Origin: Massilia rhizosphaerae
GTDB taxonomy: Bacteria; Pseudomonadota; Gammaproteobacteria; Burkholderiales; Burkholderiaceae_D
Length of the DNA: 64,000 bases
Assembly: GCF_016093545.1 (NCBI RefSeq)
Contig: NZ_JADKYX010000001.1
Coordinates: 663,415-727,414 of the forward strand
Direction: 5' to 3'
The notes beneath the pieces are model-generated. The model ran no database searches and was not told the origin of the DNA. It saw only the letters and a list, made by a program, of their open reading frames with translations. Positions 47,537 to 58,194 of this stretch are shown piece after piece. The translations under genes and the position numbers were made by a program. The first letter of the stretch is position 1. The number at the start of each line of letters is the position of its first letter.

Positions 47537-47894
47537 CCGGCGGCGCCGGCCCCCCTCCCCCATCTCCGACGGGCGGCGCAGCGCCGCCCGTCGCGTCCCG
47601 CGCGCACGAGCGTGCGCAAATTCGAAATAGCCATTTTCGCAATCTTGCCTGTTCGAGAATATTCCATTCTCGGATATGAATAAGTTGACACGGTCATCCT
47701 AAAGTTCGTTGCTTAACAGCATCAACCCGTGCAGCAAGGCGGAATTCGTCGTGACAAACGCGACCGTGCGTCGTTAAGATCTAGAACGTTTCCAGCGGGC
47801 AAATCGGAAAATCCGGAGGCACGCTGCACGTTCCCGGCCGCGCCGCCAACGCGCGCCGGCGTCTTCGACCACTTCCAGGATTTCTTCGCGCTCC
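47537..47894 (+). other. Intergenic region between halogenase cluster and tps operon
   Basis: It contains a 13-bp perfect inverted repeat at 47567-47593 (CGACGGGCGGCGC with one central A), a likely stop to transcription of the halogenase cluster. Then an AT-richer stretch with the palindrome CGAGAATATTCCATTCTCG at 47654-47672 and a possible promoter GTGACA (47751-47756), 18-bp spacer, TAAGAT (47775-47780) for tpsB. No start codon with coding quality is seen. Confidence 0.45.
47567..47593 (+). terminator. Perfect hairpin after the second halogenase gene
   Basis: 13-bp arms CGACGGGCGGCGC and GCGCCGCCCGTCG around a single A, 30 bp after the stop codon. There is no T-run, and in RNA the loop must open by a few pairs. 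Probable Rho-type or hairpin-assisted end of the transcript. Confidence 0.5.
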
Positions 47895-49619
47895 ATGGCC
47901 ATCTCCCAGTTTCCGACACGGCTCGCCTGTGCCCTCGCGGCCGCCTTTGCCGTCACTCCCGACCTGTACGCCCAGACGGGCATCGACCCGGCCGCGGCCG
48001 CGCAGCGCGCCGACGTGCTGCAACGCCAGCAGGACGAGCGCCTCAAACGCGACATCGAAGCGGCGAAGCCGCGCGAGCGCAACGAACCCGGCATCGACAC
48101 GAGCCGCCTGCATCCCCCGGTCGACGCGTCCGGCGCGGGCCCGCGCTGCCACGACATCGACGTCATCCGGATCAACGGCGCGCCGGGCCTGTCGCCCGCG
48201 GTGCGCGCCGAGATCGACGCGAAATTCAGCCACCGCTGCCTCGGCGTCGCCGAAATCGAAACGATCCTCGGCCTCATCACCAAGGACTACATCGACCGCG
48301 GCTACGTCACCACCCGCGCCTACCTGCCGGCGCAGGATCTCGGCAAGAAGCGCCTCGAGATCCTCGTGATCGAAGGCCGCCTCGGCGCGCTCAAGGTCGA
48401 CGACGGCGCCCGCATCAATCCGTGGAACGTGTTCCCGCCGGCCGGCGGCCTGCTCAACCTGCGCGACATCGAACAGGGTATCGACCAGGTCAACCGCCTG
48501 TCGTCGAACAACGCCACGCTGGACATCCAGCCGGGCGCCGCGCCGGGCGAGAGCACCGTCGTCATCCACAACAAGCCGACGCGCCCCGTGCACGCCAGCC
48601 TGTCCGGCGACAACACGGGCTCGGAAAGCACGGGCCGCAACCAGGCCGGCTTCGCGCTCAGCACGGACGGCATCCTCGGCCTCAACGAGCTGCTGCTGGC
48701 CACCTACCGCCGTTCGCAGCCGAACGACATGGAGCACAAGGGTTCGGAGAGCAAGAGCGTGACCGCGATCGTCCCGTTCCGCTGGACCACGTTCACGGCG
48801 ACGGCCAGCGACGCCGAATTCGTCAGCACCGTGCAGCTGCCCAGCGGCGAGGCGCTGAAATTCCAGGGCCGGTCGCGCAATGCGTCGCTGCGCGTCGACC
48901 AGCTCCTGTACCGCAACCAGGTCACCCGCGCCGGCGTGTACGGCAACCTGGCCGTCAAGGACAGCAAGAACTACCTGGGCGGCGAACTGCTCGGCGTCAG
49001 CAGCCGCAAGCTGTCGGTGTTCGACCTGGGCGGCACGGCCACCACCGAGCTGCTGGGCGGCGCGCTGTCCGTCGACCTGGGCTACTCGCGCGGCCTGGGC
49101 ATCGCCGGCGCCCTGCACGACGCGGACGGCCTGGCCGGCAGCGCGCCGCGCGCGCAATTCGGCAAGGTCACGCTGAATGCCAACTGGTTGCGGCCTTTCA
49201 GGATAGGCAGCCTGGATGCGGGCGTGTCGTCCAGCCTGACGGGCCAGTACGCGCGCGACACGCTGTTCGGCTCCGAGCAGATGCTGATCGGCGGCCCGTA
49301 CACCGTGCGCGGCTACTACAACAACACGCTGTCCGGCGACCACGGCGCCTACGTGCGCAACGAATTCTTCGTGCGGCCCGTGCTGCCGCTGTTCGGCCAG
49401 TCGCTGCCGCTGCGCGCCTACGCCGGCTTCGACGCGGGCCGGGTCAAGAACCGCGTGGCCGGCAACCCGGACGGCACGCTCACCGGGGCCGCGCTGGGGC
49501 TGAACATCGCGTTCAAGCGCACGTCGCTGGACGTGTCGGCCACGCGCGCCCTGCACCAACCGCAAGCCTTCCAGCACGAAGGCACCCTGACCTGGGTCCG
49601 CCTCAACATCGAGATTTGA
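47895..49619 (+). CDS. Two-partner secretion outer-membrane transporter TpsB (ShlB/FhaC family)
   Basis: 574 residues with signal peptide ending DLYAQ. An N-terminal periplasmic helix region (QQRADVLQRQQDERLKRDIE style), two POTRA domains (about 85-240: RGYVTTRAYLPAQDL, LEILVIEGRLG) and a 16-strand barrel with the Omp85 motif GGPYTVRGY at about 467-475. It secretes the exoprotein encoded 13 bp downstream. A Cys pair (48149 and 48238 region, GPRCHDIDV and HRCLGVAE) may form a disulfide in POTRA1. Confidence 0.92.
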   Translation: MAISQFPTRLACALAAAFAVTPDLYAQTGIDPAAAAQRADVLQRQQDERLKRDIEAAKPRERNEPGIDTSRLHPPVDASGAGPRCHDIDVIRINGAPGLSPAVRAEIDAKFSHRCLGVAEIETILGLITKDYIDRGYVTTRAYLPAQDLGKKRLEILVIEGRLGALKVDDGARINPWNVFPPAGGLLNLRDIEQGIDQVNRLSSNNATLDIQPGAAPGESTVVIHNKPTRPVHASLSGDNTGSESTGRNQAGFALSTDGILGLNELLLATYRRSQPNDMEHKGSESKSVTAIVPFRWTTFTATASDAEFVSTVQLPSGEALKFQGRSRNASLRVDQLLYRNQVTRAGVYGNLAVKDSKNYLGGELLGVSSRKLSVFDLGGTATTELLGGALSVDLGYSRGLGIAGALHDADGLAGSAPRAQFGKVTLNANWLRPFRIGSLDAGVSSSLTGQYARDTLFGSEQMLIGGPYTVRGYYNNTLSGDHGAYVRNEFFVRPVLPLFGQSLPLRAYAGFDAGRVKNRVAGNPDGTLTGAALGLNIAFKRTSLDVSATRALHQPQAFQHEGTLTWVRLNIEI

Positions 49620-49632
49620 AAGCACCGAGACC

Positions 49633-52600
49633 ATGAACCGCTCGTATCGCCACGTCTGGAGCGCCGCCCGCGGCGCCTTCGTCATCGCCGCCGAAACCGC
49701 CCGCGGGCGCGGCAAGTCTGGCCGCGCCGTCAAGGCTTCCGCGCCCGTGCTGGCCGCCGCGCTGGCGGGCCTCGCCGCCGCCCCCGATCCCGCCTGGGCC
49801 CAGATCCAGACGCCGACCTCCGTCGTCCCCGCCGGCGGCAAGACCAACACGTATATCGCGCCGAACGGCGTGCCGGTCGTGAACATCGACACGCCGAACG
49901 GCGCCGGCATCTCGCACAACACGTTCAACACCTACAACGTCGAGGCCAATGGCCTCGTGCTGAACAACACGCCGTTCAAGCAGGCTGCGGTCGGCCAGTC
50001 CCAGCTGGCCGGAGGCCTGGTCGGCAACACGAACCTCAAGGACGCCGCGAAGGTCATCCTGAACGAGGTCACGTCGACCAACCGCTCCACCCTGGCCGGC
50101 TACACCGAGGTGTACGGCAACCGGGCCGACGTCATCGTCGTCAACCCGAACGGCCTGACCTGCACGGGCTGCGGTTTCATCAACACCGACCGCGTCACCC
50201 TGACGACCGGCGCGCCCGTGTGGGCCGCGGACGGCAACCTGATCGGCTTTAACGTCAGCCGCGGCGACATCGCGATCGGCGGCGCGGGCGTCAACGCGAG
50301 CGCCCAGCAGATCCTCGACCTCGTCGCACGCGCCGTCAAGATCGACGGCCAGGTCAACGTGGCAGACAACGGCGAACTCGGTGTGTTCACCGGCCCGATC
50401 GAATGGCATTACGACGGCCGCAACGTCGCCGGCACCATCGCGTCGGGCGCCGGCAAGCCGCAGTACGCGATCGATTCGACGGCGCTGGGCGGCATGTACG
50501 CGGGCCGCATCCGGCTGATCGCGACCGAGGCCGGCGTGGGCGTGCGCATGCTGGGCGACGCGGCGGCGAGCGCGGACGATTTCCGCATCGACGCGGCCGG
50601 CAAGGTTCTCATGCAGGGCCGCGTGTCGGCGGCGCGCGACGTCGCGCTCACGCAGACCGGCGGCACCGATGCCGGCCAGGTCGAAATCAGCGGCGCCAAC
50701 ACATCCGTCAGCGCCGCGCACGACCTGAAGGTCACGGCGGCCGGCGGCGTCCAGCTGACCGACGCCGCGCTCAAGGCCGGCAACGACCTGGCGATCCAGG
50801 CCGCCAGCCTCGCCGACACGTCGGCCGCCAACGCGACGCGCAGCGCCAACGCCGCCGTCGACGTCAAGGTCGCGGGTACCGCCACCCTGGCCGGCACCAC
50901 CTGGGGCGCGGGCGGCGCGTTCGGCCTCGACGCCGACACCATCGCGGCCACGCACGCCACGCTGTACAGCGGGGCCGGCTCCAGCGGCGGCGCGCGCGCG
51001 CTGTCCCTCGGCGCCAACGGCGACATCACGCTCGACGACACCAAGGCCACCACCGCCGACAAGCTGGACGTGCGGGCGCGCGGCGGCGCCCTGCACATCA
51101 CGGCGCCGACGCAACTGACGTCCGCCGCCGACACGGCGCTGCGTGCCGCGACGGCCATCGACAACGCCGGCAACGTGCTGGCCGGCGGCGCCCTCGCCAT
51201 CGACGGCGGCGGCGCCGCGCCGCTGCAGTTGACCAACAGCGGCCTGCTGCAGGCGCAGGGCGCATTGACCGTCGGCGCCGCGCAGGCCGCCGTTGTCACC
51301 AACACGGGGCGCGCGCTCGCCGACACCATCGCGATCGACGCGACGACGCTGGCCAACGCCGGCGCGATGCAAGCCACCGACGGGATGACCATCACCGCGA
51401 GCGACGCCGTCACGAACGCCGCCGGCGCCACCTTGCTCGGCACGGGCGCCGGCAAGGACGTCGTACTGCGGGCTGCGAGCCTCGCCAATGCGGGCACCGT
51501 GCAATCGGCCGGCGCCCTCACCGTCAACCTTGCCGGCAGCGCGACGAACAGCGGCAATCTCCTGACGACGGCGGCAACAAGCGGCGGCGCGGACGGCACG
51601 CTCGCGCTGACGGCCGGCGGCATCGCCAACACGGGCACGGTCGCGGCCGCGGGCGCCGCCACGCTGACGAGCGCCGCGGACATCGACAACCGGGCACTGA
51701 TCCAGGGCGCGACCGTCGGCATCGCGGCGGGCACCAGACTGACCAACGACGGCGTCGCCAGCGTCCTCGCGGGCCGCGACAGCGTCTCGGTGGCCGCGTA
51801 CGACGTCGACAACACCGGCACCATCCAGGCCGGCAACGACGTGACCGTGCTGGCCCGCGGCACCTTCACCAACATGAATGCGATCCAGACCTTGGCGACC
51901 GGCGGCAGCCTCGCGCTGACCGGCGGGATCGTCACCAACGCCGGCACCGTGCAGGCGGCCGGCACGGCCAGCGTCAAGTCGACAGCGTCCACGCTGACGA
52001 ACCGCGGCCAGCTCCTCGCCACGGGCGGCCTGGACATGAACGCCGCCACCGTGCTGCGCAACGCCGACGACAAGAGCGTCATCCAGACCCTCGGCAACTT
52101 CAGCGCTAAGGCCGGCCAGTTCGTCAACGGCGGCGTCGTCAGCGCGGGCAAGAACCTCGCGGTCGACAGCGCCGGCTCGATCGACACGGGCGGCCTGCTC
52201 GAAACGACGGCCACGGGCGGCAGCCTGGACCTGCACGGCACGTCGATCGGCAACGACGGTACGATCCGCTCGGCGGACGCCGCCACGCTCGTCGCGACGA
52301 CGCAGTCGATCTCGAACAGCTACCAGATCAAGGCCGGCGCGGCGCTCGAGCTTCAGGCGGCGCAAGCGATCGGGAATACCGGTCCCGACGCAGTGCTGTC
52401 CGGCCGCACGCTGGCCGCGACGGCCGCCACCTTCGACAACAGCGGCACGGCCGAGGGCGCGGCGAGCGTGACGGTCGACGCCAGCGGCGCGCTCACGAAC
52501 AGCCTCGCGCTGCAGACGACGGATGCCGGATCGGCGCTGACGCTGCGCGGCGGCACCATCGGCAACACGGGCACCATCGCCTCCAGCGGCAGCGCGAGCC

Positions 52601-55600
52601 TGACTTCGAGCACGGGGTCCATCGTCAACGCCAGCCAGGTCCAGGCCCAGGATGCGCTGACCGTGTCGACGGCGACGACCCTCGACAACAGCGGCAAGAT
52701 CATCGGCCAGTCCGGCGTGACCGTGACCGGCGCGACGGGCTTCGGCGTGACCAACTCCGGCCGCGTCCAGGCGGCCGGCGCGCTGAACGTGGGCGCCGCG
52801 TCCGGCTCCGCCGCCTACCTGACCAATAGCGGCACGCTGTTCGGCGACACCCTCGGCGTGTACGCCGGCACCCTCACGAACCAGGGCCGCGTCCAGGCCA
52901 ACGGCGCGGGCATCCTGAGCGGCACCGACGTCGTCAACCAGGGCAGCGGCGCCGTCGTCCTGATGGGCATGGACGGCAGCGCGAGCACGATCGCCGGCAC
53001 CAACAGCGTGCGCAACGAAGGCGCGATCCACACGGCCGGCGACCTGGCCGTGTCCGCGCCGCGCCTCGACAACACGGGCACGGGCGGCATCTCGTCGGAA
53101 GCGAACCTGACGACGACGGCGACCGGCGCCGGCTTCGACAACGCGGGCGCGCTGTACGCTGGCGCCGCGCTGACCGTGAACGCGGCGGGACAGCTCTACA
53201 ACAACACGATGACCGGCACGATGGACGCCAACGACATCGCGGTCAATGCGGGCACCTTCAACAACTACAACACCGTGATCGCGCTGCGCGACACGACGAT
53301 CAACACGACCGACGCCTTCAACAACCTGCCGACGGGCCGGGTACCGAACGTGATCATCGCCCAGGTCGTCCCCGGCGCACTCACCGCGCCGTACGACTGG
53401 GAAGGCAATTGCGCGCTCTTCGACATGGGGTGCGACCACAACGTCACGTGGGACCAGCCCGAGAGCTGGATCCAGGGCCTGGACGGGGCGATGCCCACGC
53501 AGTTCGGCCAGGTCATCGCGGCCCGCACCATCAACGTCAACTATGGCCGGTCGGGCGCCAACCAGGCCTCGCTGATCTCGGCGCCGAACGTCAACATCAG
53601 CGGCAGCGGCACGTTCACCAATACGGACCTGCACCTGGAACAGATCGACTACGACCGCCGCTGGCACATGAGCAAGATCGGCCACCTGTTCGATCCCGAC
53701 GAGTACTACTACAGCTACCCGACCACGGATGCGCAATACGGATGCCTGGACGGCGGCTGCTTCACCGGTTCCGCCGGCAGCGCGGGCGCGGCGCAGGCGG
53801 CCGCGCACCTGATGGAGACGGGCCGCCACGTGATCCAGAAGTGGAAGGCCGGCATCTACGCGACCAACCTGACGTTCACCGGCGGCAGCCTGATGAACCT
53901 CGGCTCGCCGTACCAGCAGGGCACGCAGGCGCAATCGGTGGGCGCCGACAGCGCCGTCGCCGCGAATCCGCTGGCGGGCACGCCGCTCGGCAGCACGCTC
54001 TCGGCGCTCGTCAACAGGCTGCCGGCGGACGCGAGGACGCAAAACGTCGCGGCCGCGCCGGCGCAGCAGTTCCAAGGCCTGAACCTGAACCTCCCGACGA
54101 ACCCGAACGGCTACTTCGTCACGGCCAAGAACCCGAATTCGCAATACCTCGTCGAGACGAATCCGCTGTTCGGCGCCGGCAGCAACTCGGTCGGCTCCGA
54201 CTACCTGACGAAACTCCTGCACATCAATCCGGACAAGGAAATCAAGCGACTGGGCGACGCCAACTACGAGGCGAAGCTCGTGCGCGACCAGCTGATCGCC
54301 CAGACCGGCGCCAACGTCCTGAAAGGCATGGACAGCGAGGCGGCGCAGATGCAGGCGCTGATGGACAACGCGTCCGACCAGGCGGCCAAGCTGGGCCTCG
54401 TGTACGGCCAGGCGCCGAGCCCGGACCAGGTCGCGAACCTGAAGGAAGACATGGTCTGGATGGTCGAAACCGTCGTGGGCGGCCAGAAGGTCGTCGCGCC
54501 GGTCGTCTACCTCGCCAAGTCGACCAAGGACGCCATCGAAGGCGACGGTCCGGTGCTCTCGGCCACCAACATGAAGATCGACGCCGGCTCGGTCACGAAC
54601 ACGGGCGGCACGATCAAGGGCGACAAGCTGGACATCACCGCCAAGGGCGACATCACCAACACGGGCGGCAAGATCAAGGGCGGCGACGTCTCGGTCAAGT
54701 CGACCGACGGCAGCATCGTCAACCAGACAGTGGCCGAGACGCGCGGCGGCAAGGACTTCGCGCACACGACCATCGGCGCGGCCGCGGGCATCGAAGCGAC
54801 GGGCAAGCTGAATCTCGACGCGGGCAAGGACATCGTCGTCAAGGGCGCCGACGTCAAGGCGGGCGGAGACGCCAGCCTGGCCGCCGGCGGCAAGGTGTCG
54901 TTCGACACGATCCAGAACACGACCGCCGACGCGACCATGCACCGCAGCGCCGGCCTGCTGGGCGGCGAAGGCAGCGGCAGCAGCCTCGCCACGACGACCA
55001 ACATCGGGTCGAACCTGACGAGCGGCGGCAACCTCAAGATCAAGAGCGGCGGCGACACCACGATCGCGGGCTCGCAGGTGAAGGTCGGCGGCGACCTGGC
55101 GCTGGACGCCAAGGGCGGCGTCAACGTCATCTCGCGCCAGGACACGCGCGAAGCGACGAGCTATTCGGAGCACTCCGGCCTCGGCGTCGGCGGCGGCCTG
55201 TTCGGCAATACGTCGACGACCACCGACAACTTCCAGGGCCGCAACGTGGCCGCCGGCATAGCCGTCAAGGGCGACGCCGCCATCAAGAGCGGCGCCACCC
55301 TCACCCTGCAGGGGTCGAAACTGAACGTGGGCGGCGGCGCCGACATCCAGGCGGACCAGGTGCAGGTGCTGGCCGGCCAGGACGTCGACCGCACGACCAC
55401 GACCACCAAGACGACGAGCTTCCTGAAGCTGGATGGCGCCGGCGGCGACTCGTCCGCGGGCGCGGGCGCGACTGCCGGCAAGGGCGTCGGCAGCAAGGCC
55501 GGCGTGGGCGTGGGCGCGGAAGCGCATGCGGGCGCCAGCGCGTCCGGCAGCGCGGGCGTCACCCTGGCCGAGACCAAGACGACCACCAGCTCCGACTACA

Positions 55601-57501
55601 ACGCGCACGCCGTCGGTTCGGAAATCAACGTCGGCAAGGACTTGAAGGTGAAGGCCGACAAGGACATCACGCTGCAGGGCGCCAAGGTGAACACGGGCGG
55701 CGACGCCAACCTGGACGCGAAGAACGTCAACGTGCTCGCGTCGCAGGACGTGCACACCTCCAGCAGCAAGACGACGACGACGCAGATCGGCCTGTACGCG
55801 GACTCGAACAACGACGCGTCGGCCAGCGCCGGCGCGCGCACCGGCATGGTGTCGGCCGCCGGCGCCGAAGCGGGCGCCAACTCGGACACGACGATCGACG
55901 TCATGCGCACCAAGACCACGCAGACGGACAGCCTGAACATCCACAACAACGGCACCACGATCAATGCGAACGGCAAGTTGAACATCAACGCCGCCGACAA
56001 GTTGAGCGTGCAGGGCTCGGACCTGAGCGGCGACAAGGGCGTCGCCGTGAAGGCGAAGGACATGTCGTTCACCGCCGCGACCGACGTCGACCAGACGACC
56101 ACCACGACGACCAAGACGTCGGCCGGCCTGTACATCAGCGGCGGCGCCAAGGCCGAAGCGGGCGCGTCGTCCGGCATGCTGGGCGGCAGCGCGTCAGCGT
56201 CCGCGGACGCCAAGGCCGGCGTGGGCCTGCAGGCCCGCCATTCGGATTCGACGGACGCGTCGGGCACGACGACGGCGCAGGTGTCGACGATCCGCTCGGG
56301 CAACGGCGACGTCACGCGCACGGCGACGGGCAACATCACGGACGTGGGCACCAACATCGACGCGGCGGGCAACTTCACCCAGTCCGCCACGACGATCGAC
56401 AGCAAGGCGGCCGCCAACACCAGCTGGTCGAACAGCGCGTCGTCGTCGCACGAGGCGCGCATCGGCGTGTACGCGGACGCCGGCGCCAGCGCCGACGCCA
56501 CGGGCGAGTCGGGCGCGGGTGCCAGCGTCGGCGTCGAGGCGCAGTACACGGGCACGCAATCGTCGTCCAGCGCGAACAGCAGCAAGGCGGTGGTGTCGAC
56601 CATCCACGCGGGCGGCAAGGTCACCAGCACGTCGACCGGCGCCACGACGATGGAAGGCACCAAGATCAAGGGCGACGGCGGCGTCGAAATCGGCGCCAAG
56701 TCGCTGGACTACAAGGCCGCGCACGACACGTCCAGCAGCAGCTCGAGCGACCAGACCATCAACGCGTCGGCCAACATCGGCGTCGGCGTGGGGTCCAAGA
56801 CCGTCGAGGGCGGCGCCAGCGGCGGCTTCGACAAGTCCAGCGCCAGCGCGAACTCGTCGACGGCCGTCACGGGCGGCATCCAGTCCGGCGCGGGACTGGT
56901 CGTCAAGACGCAGGGCGACGCGCACTTCGAAGGCACCGACATCGCGGCCAAGGGCGACGCCACGGTCAGCGCCGGCGGCATGCTGACGATGGACGCGGCG
57001 CGCAACGAAAGCAGCTCGTCCAGCAGCTCCAGCTCGTTCCAGGCCGGCATCGAACTGTCGGGCGGCGGCGGCGAAGGCGGCGGCAAAGGCGGCGGCAAGG
57101 GCGGCGAATCGTCCGCGGGCTTGACGGCGGAAGGCGGGTTCCAGAACGACACCAGCCATGCCAGCCAGGCCGTCACCGGCAGCGTCAAGTCGGGCGGCAA
57201 CCTGACCTTGAGCGCGGGCGGACAGGCCAGCTTCGAGGGCACCCGAATGAAGGCGGACGGCACGGCAAAGGTGACCGGCGGCTCGGTCGACTTCAAGGAT
57301 GCGAAGAGCACGAGCAGCAGCACCAGCTCGGGCTTCGCGGCCGGCATCGGCGTCTCCGGCAGCAGCAAGGACGGCGAGAAGAGCGGCACCGGCGCGGCCA
57401 GCGTCGAAGGCGGCTATTCCAGCACGAGCCAGTCCACGTCCACCGGCGCGACGCTGGAAGCGGGCAAGGGCGTGGAGGTGAAGACCGCGCCCGCAAACTG
57501 A
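49633..57501 (+). CDS. Filamentous haemagglutinin-like exoprotein TpsA
   Basis: 2622 residues. Begins with an extended signal peptide (ESPR: MNRSYRHVWSAARGAFVIA) and signal core ending in AWAQ. The TPS secretion domain (about 57-300) has NNTPF-type motifs and NPNGLTCTGCGF (Asn 171), the CdiA/FhaB family pattern. Residues 300-1220 are FHA-type beta-helix repeats (TLTNAGTVQAAG-like units). A non-repeat block (about 1230-1640) with two Cys-containing loops (NCALFDMGC, YGCLDGGC) follows, then Gly/Ser/Ala-rich repeats to the end. It stops at VEVKTAPAN with no VENN pretoxin motif, toxin domain or immunity gene. An adhesin is more likely than a CDI toxin. Confidence 0.92.
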   Translation: MNRSYRHVWSAARGAFVIAAETARGRGKSGRAVKASAPVLAAALAGLAAAPDPAWAQIQTPTSVVPAGGKTNTYIAPNGVPVVNIDTPNGAGISHNTFNTYNVEANGLVLNNTPFKQAAVGQSQLAGGLVGNTNLKDAAKVILNEVTSTNRSTLAGYTEVYGNRADVIVVNPNGLTCTGCGFINTDRVTLTTGAPVWAADGNLIGFNVSRGDIAIGGAGVNASAQQILDLVARAVKIDGQVNVADNGELGVFTGPIEWHYDGRNVAGTIASGAGKPQYAIDSTALGGMYAGRIRLIATEAGVGVRMLGDAAASADDFRIDAAGKVLMQGRVSAARDVALTQTGGTDAGQVEISGANTSVSAAHDLKVTAAGGVQLTDAALKAGNDLAIQAASLADTSAANATRSANAAVDVKVAGTATLAGTTWGAGGAFGLDADTIAATHATLYSGAGSSGGARALSLGANGDITLDDTKATTADKLDVRARGGALHITAPTQLTSAADTALRAATAIDNAGNVLAGGALAIDGGGAAPLQLTNSGLLQAQGALTVGAAQAAVVTNTGRALADTIAIDATTLANAGAMQATDGMTITASDAVTNAAGATLLGTGAGKDVVLRAASLANAGTVQSAGALTVNLAGSATNSGNLLTTAATSGGADGTLALTAGGIANTGTVAAAGAATLTSAADIDNRALIQGATVGIAAGTRLTNDGVASVLAGRDSVSVAAYDVDNTGTIQAGNDVTVLARGTFTNMNAIQTLATGGSLALTGGIVTNAGTVQAAGTASVKSTASTLTNRGQLLATGGLDMNAATVLRNADDKSVIQTLGNFSAKAGQFVNGGVVSAGKNLAVDSAGSIDTGGLLETTATGGSLDLHGTSIGNDGTIRSADAATLVATTQSISNSYQIKAGAALELQAAQAIGNTGPDAVLSGRTLAATAATFDNSGTAEGAASVTVDASGALTNSLALQTTDAGSALTLRGGTIGNTGTIASSGSASLTSSTGSIVNASQVQAQDALTVSTATTLDNSGKIIGQSGVTVTGATGFGVTNSGRVQAAGALNVGAASGSAAYLTNSGTLFGDTLGVYAGTLTNQGRVQANGAGILSGTDVVNQGSGAVVLMGMDGSASTIAGTNSVRNEGAIHTAGDLAVSAPRLDNTGTGGISSEANLTTTATGAGFDNAGALYAGAALTVNAAGQLYNNTMTGTMDANDIAVNAGTFNNYNTVIALRDTTINTTDAFNNLPTGRVPNVIIAQVVPGALTAPYDWEGNCALFDMGCDHNVTWDQPESWIQGLDGAMPTQFGQVIAARTINVNYGRSGANQASLISAPNVNISGSGTFTNTDLHLEQIDYDRRWHMSKIGHLFDPDEYYYSYPTTDAQYGCLDGGCFTGSAGSAGAAQAAAHLMETGRHVIQKWKAGIYATNLTFTGGSLMNLGSPYQQGTQAQSVGADSAVAANPLAGTPLGSTLSALVNRLPADARTQNVAAAPAQQFQGLNLNLPTNPNGYFVTAKNPNSQYLVETNPLFGAGSNSVGSDYLTKLLHINPDKEIKRLGDANYEAKLVRDQLIAQTGANVLKGMDSEAAQMQALMDNASDQAAKLGLVYGQAPSPDQVANLKEDMVWMVETVVGGQKVVAPVVYLAKSTKDAIEGDGPVLSATNMKIDAGSVTNTGGTIKGDKLDITAKGDITNTGGKIKGGDVSVKSTDGSIVNQTVAETRGGKDFAHTTIGAAAGIEATGKLNLDAGKDIVVKGADVKAGGDASLAAGGKVSFDTIQNTTADATMHRSAGLLGGEGSGSSLATTTNIGSNLTSGGNLKIKSGGDTTIAGSQVKVGGDLALDAKGGVNVISRQDTREATSYSEHSGLGVGGGLFGNTSTTTDNFQGRNVAAGIAVKGDAAIKSGATLTLQGSKLNVGGGADIQADQVQVLAGQDVDRTTTTTKTTSFLKLDGAGGDSSAGAGATAGKGVGSKAGVGVGAEAHAGASASGSAGVTLAETKTTTSSDYNAHAVGSEINVGKDLKVKADKDITLQGAKVNTGGDANLDAKNVNVLASQDVHTSSSKTTTTQIGLYADSNNDASASAGARTGMVSAAGAEAGANSDTTIDVMRTKTTQTDSLNIHNNGTTINANGKLNINAADKLSVQGSDLSGDKGVAVKAKDMSFTAATDVDQTTTTTTKTSAGLYISGGAKAEAGASSGMLGGSASASADAKAGVGLQARHSDSTDASGTTTAQVSTIRSGNGDVTRTATGNITDVGTNIDAAGNFTQSATTIDSKAAANTSWSNSASSSHEARIGVYADAGASADATGESGAGASVGVEAQYTGTQSSSSANSSKAVVSTIHAGGKVTSTSTGATTMEGTKIKGDGGVEIGAKSLDYKAAHDTSSSSSSDQTINASANIGVGVGSKTVEGGASGGFDKSSASANSSTAVTGGIQSGAGLVVKTQGDAHFEGTDIAAKGDATVSAGGMLTMDAARNESSSSSSSSSFQAGIELSGGGGEGGGKGGGKGGESSAGLTAEGGFQNDTSHASQAVTGSVKSGGNLTLSAGGQASFEGTRMKADGTAKVTGGSVDFKDAKSTSSSTSSGFAAGIGVSGSSKDGEKSGTGAASVEGGYSSTSQSTSTGATLEAGKGVEVKTAPAN

Positions 57502-57523
57502 CCGGCGCCGGCCGGCATGTCGA

Positions 57524-57558
57524 CGGCGGCCGGGAAACCGGTCGCCGCTTTTCTTCTT
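57524..57558 (+). terminator. Intrinsic terminator of the tps operon
   Basis: A 10-bp GC stem CGGCGGCCGG / CCGGTCGCCG (one G-U pair) with a GAAA tetraloop is followed by CTTTTCTTCTT. It begins 22 bp after the tpsA stop and ends before the convergent mntP stop. Confidence 0.82.
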
Positions 57559-57567
57559 GGGCCGTCG

Positions 57568-58137
57568 TCAGGCGCGTCCGATGTGCTCATACAAGATCGC
57601 GCACCCGATCCCGATCAGCACCACGCCGCCCACCAGTTCCGCGCGCTTGCCCACCAGCGTGCCGAGGCCGCGCCCCACCATCACGCCGAGCGTCACCATG
57701 ACGAACGTGGACAGCCCGATGGCGCCGGCCACGGTGAGAATGTTCGCATCGATGAACGCGAGGCCCACGCCCACGGCCAGCGCGTCGATGCTCGTCGCGA
57801 CGCCCGTCACCGCCAGCAGCCAGAAAGAGTGCGAGGACGGTTTTTCGTGCGCCTCGTCGTCCGCGCCGGACAAGCCTGCGCGGATCATGCGCAGGCCGAG
57901 GACGCCCAGCAGCGCGAACGCGATCCAGTGGTCCCACGCTTCGACGTACGGCGCCGCCCAATGGCCGAGGGCCCAGCCGACGAGGGGCGTGATCCCTTCG
58001 ATGACGCCGAAGATGGCGCCCGTGCGCAGGGCTTCGCGGAGGTGGGGACGTTGCAGCGCGGCGCCCTTGCCGACGGCGACGGCGAATGCGTCGGTGGACA
58101 TGGCGAGGGCAAGAGCAGCGGTGGCGAGGAAATTCAT
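57568..58137 (-). CDS. mntP: Manganese efflux pump MntP
   Basis: 189 residues, six membrane segments, in the usual length for MntP. Conserved acidic metal-site motifs: [16 protein letters not shown] in helix 1 and [17 protein letters not shown] in the second half. Exports Mn(II) from the cytoplasm. Preceded by a manganese riboswitch, which also supports the function. Confidence 0.93.
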   Translation of the reverse strand: MNFLATAALALAMSTDAFAVAVGKGAALQRPHLREALRTGAIFGVIEGITPLVGWALGHWAAPYVEAWDHWIAFALLGVLGLRMIRAGLSGADDEAHEKPSSHSFWLLAVTGVATSIDALAVGVGLAFIDANILTVAGAIGLSTFVMVTLGVMVGRGLGTLVGKRAELVGGVVLIGIGCAILYEHIGRA

Positions 58138-58194
58138 TCACGGTTCCAGTCGGGCAGGGACGATGGCATGCCGGCGCGGCCCGATGAACGCGCA

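Noticed and set aside
49603..55944. A 2113-codon open frame on the minus strand
   Set aside because: It is antisense to tpsA, made of Arg/Val/Gly/Asp-rich low-complexity translation without any family motif; it exists because the GC-rich codons of tpsA rarely form stops on the other strand.
56700..57501. Possible CdiA toxin domain at the TpsA C-terminus
   Set aside because: Searched by eye for VENN and any globular, charged domain; only Gly/Ser/Ala repeats were seen, and no small immunity gene follows before the terminator and mntP.
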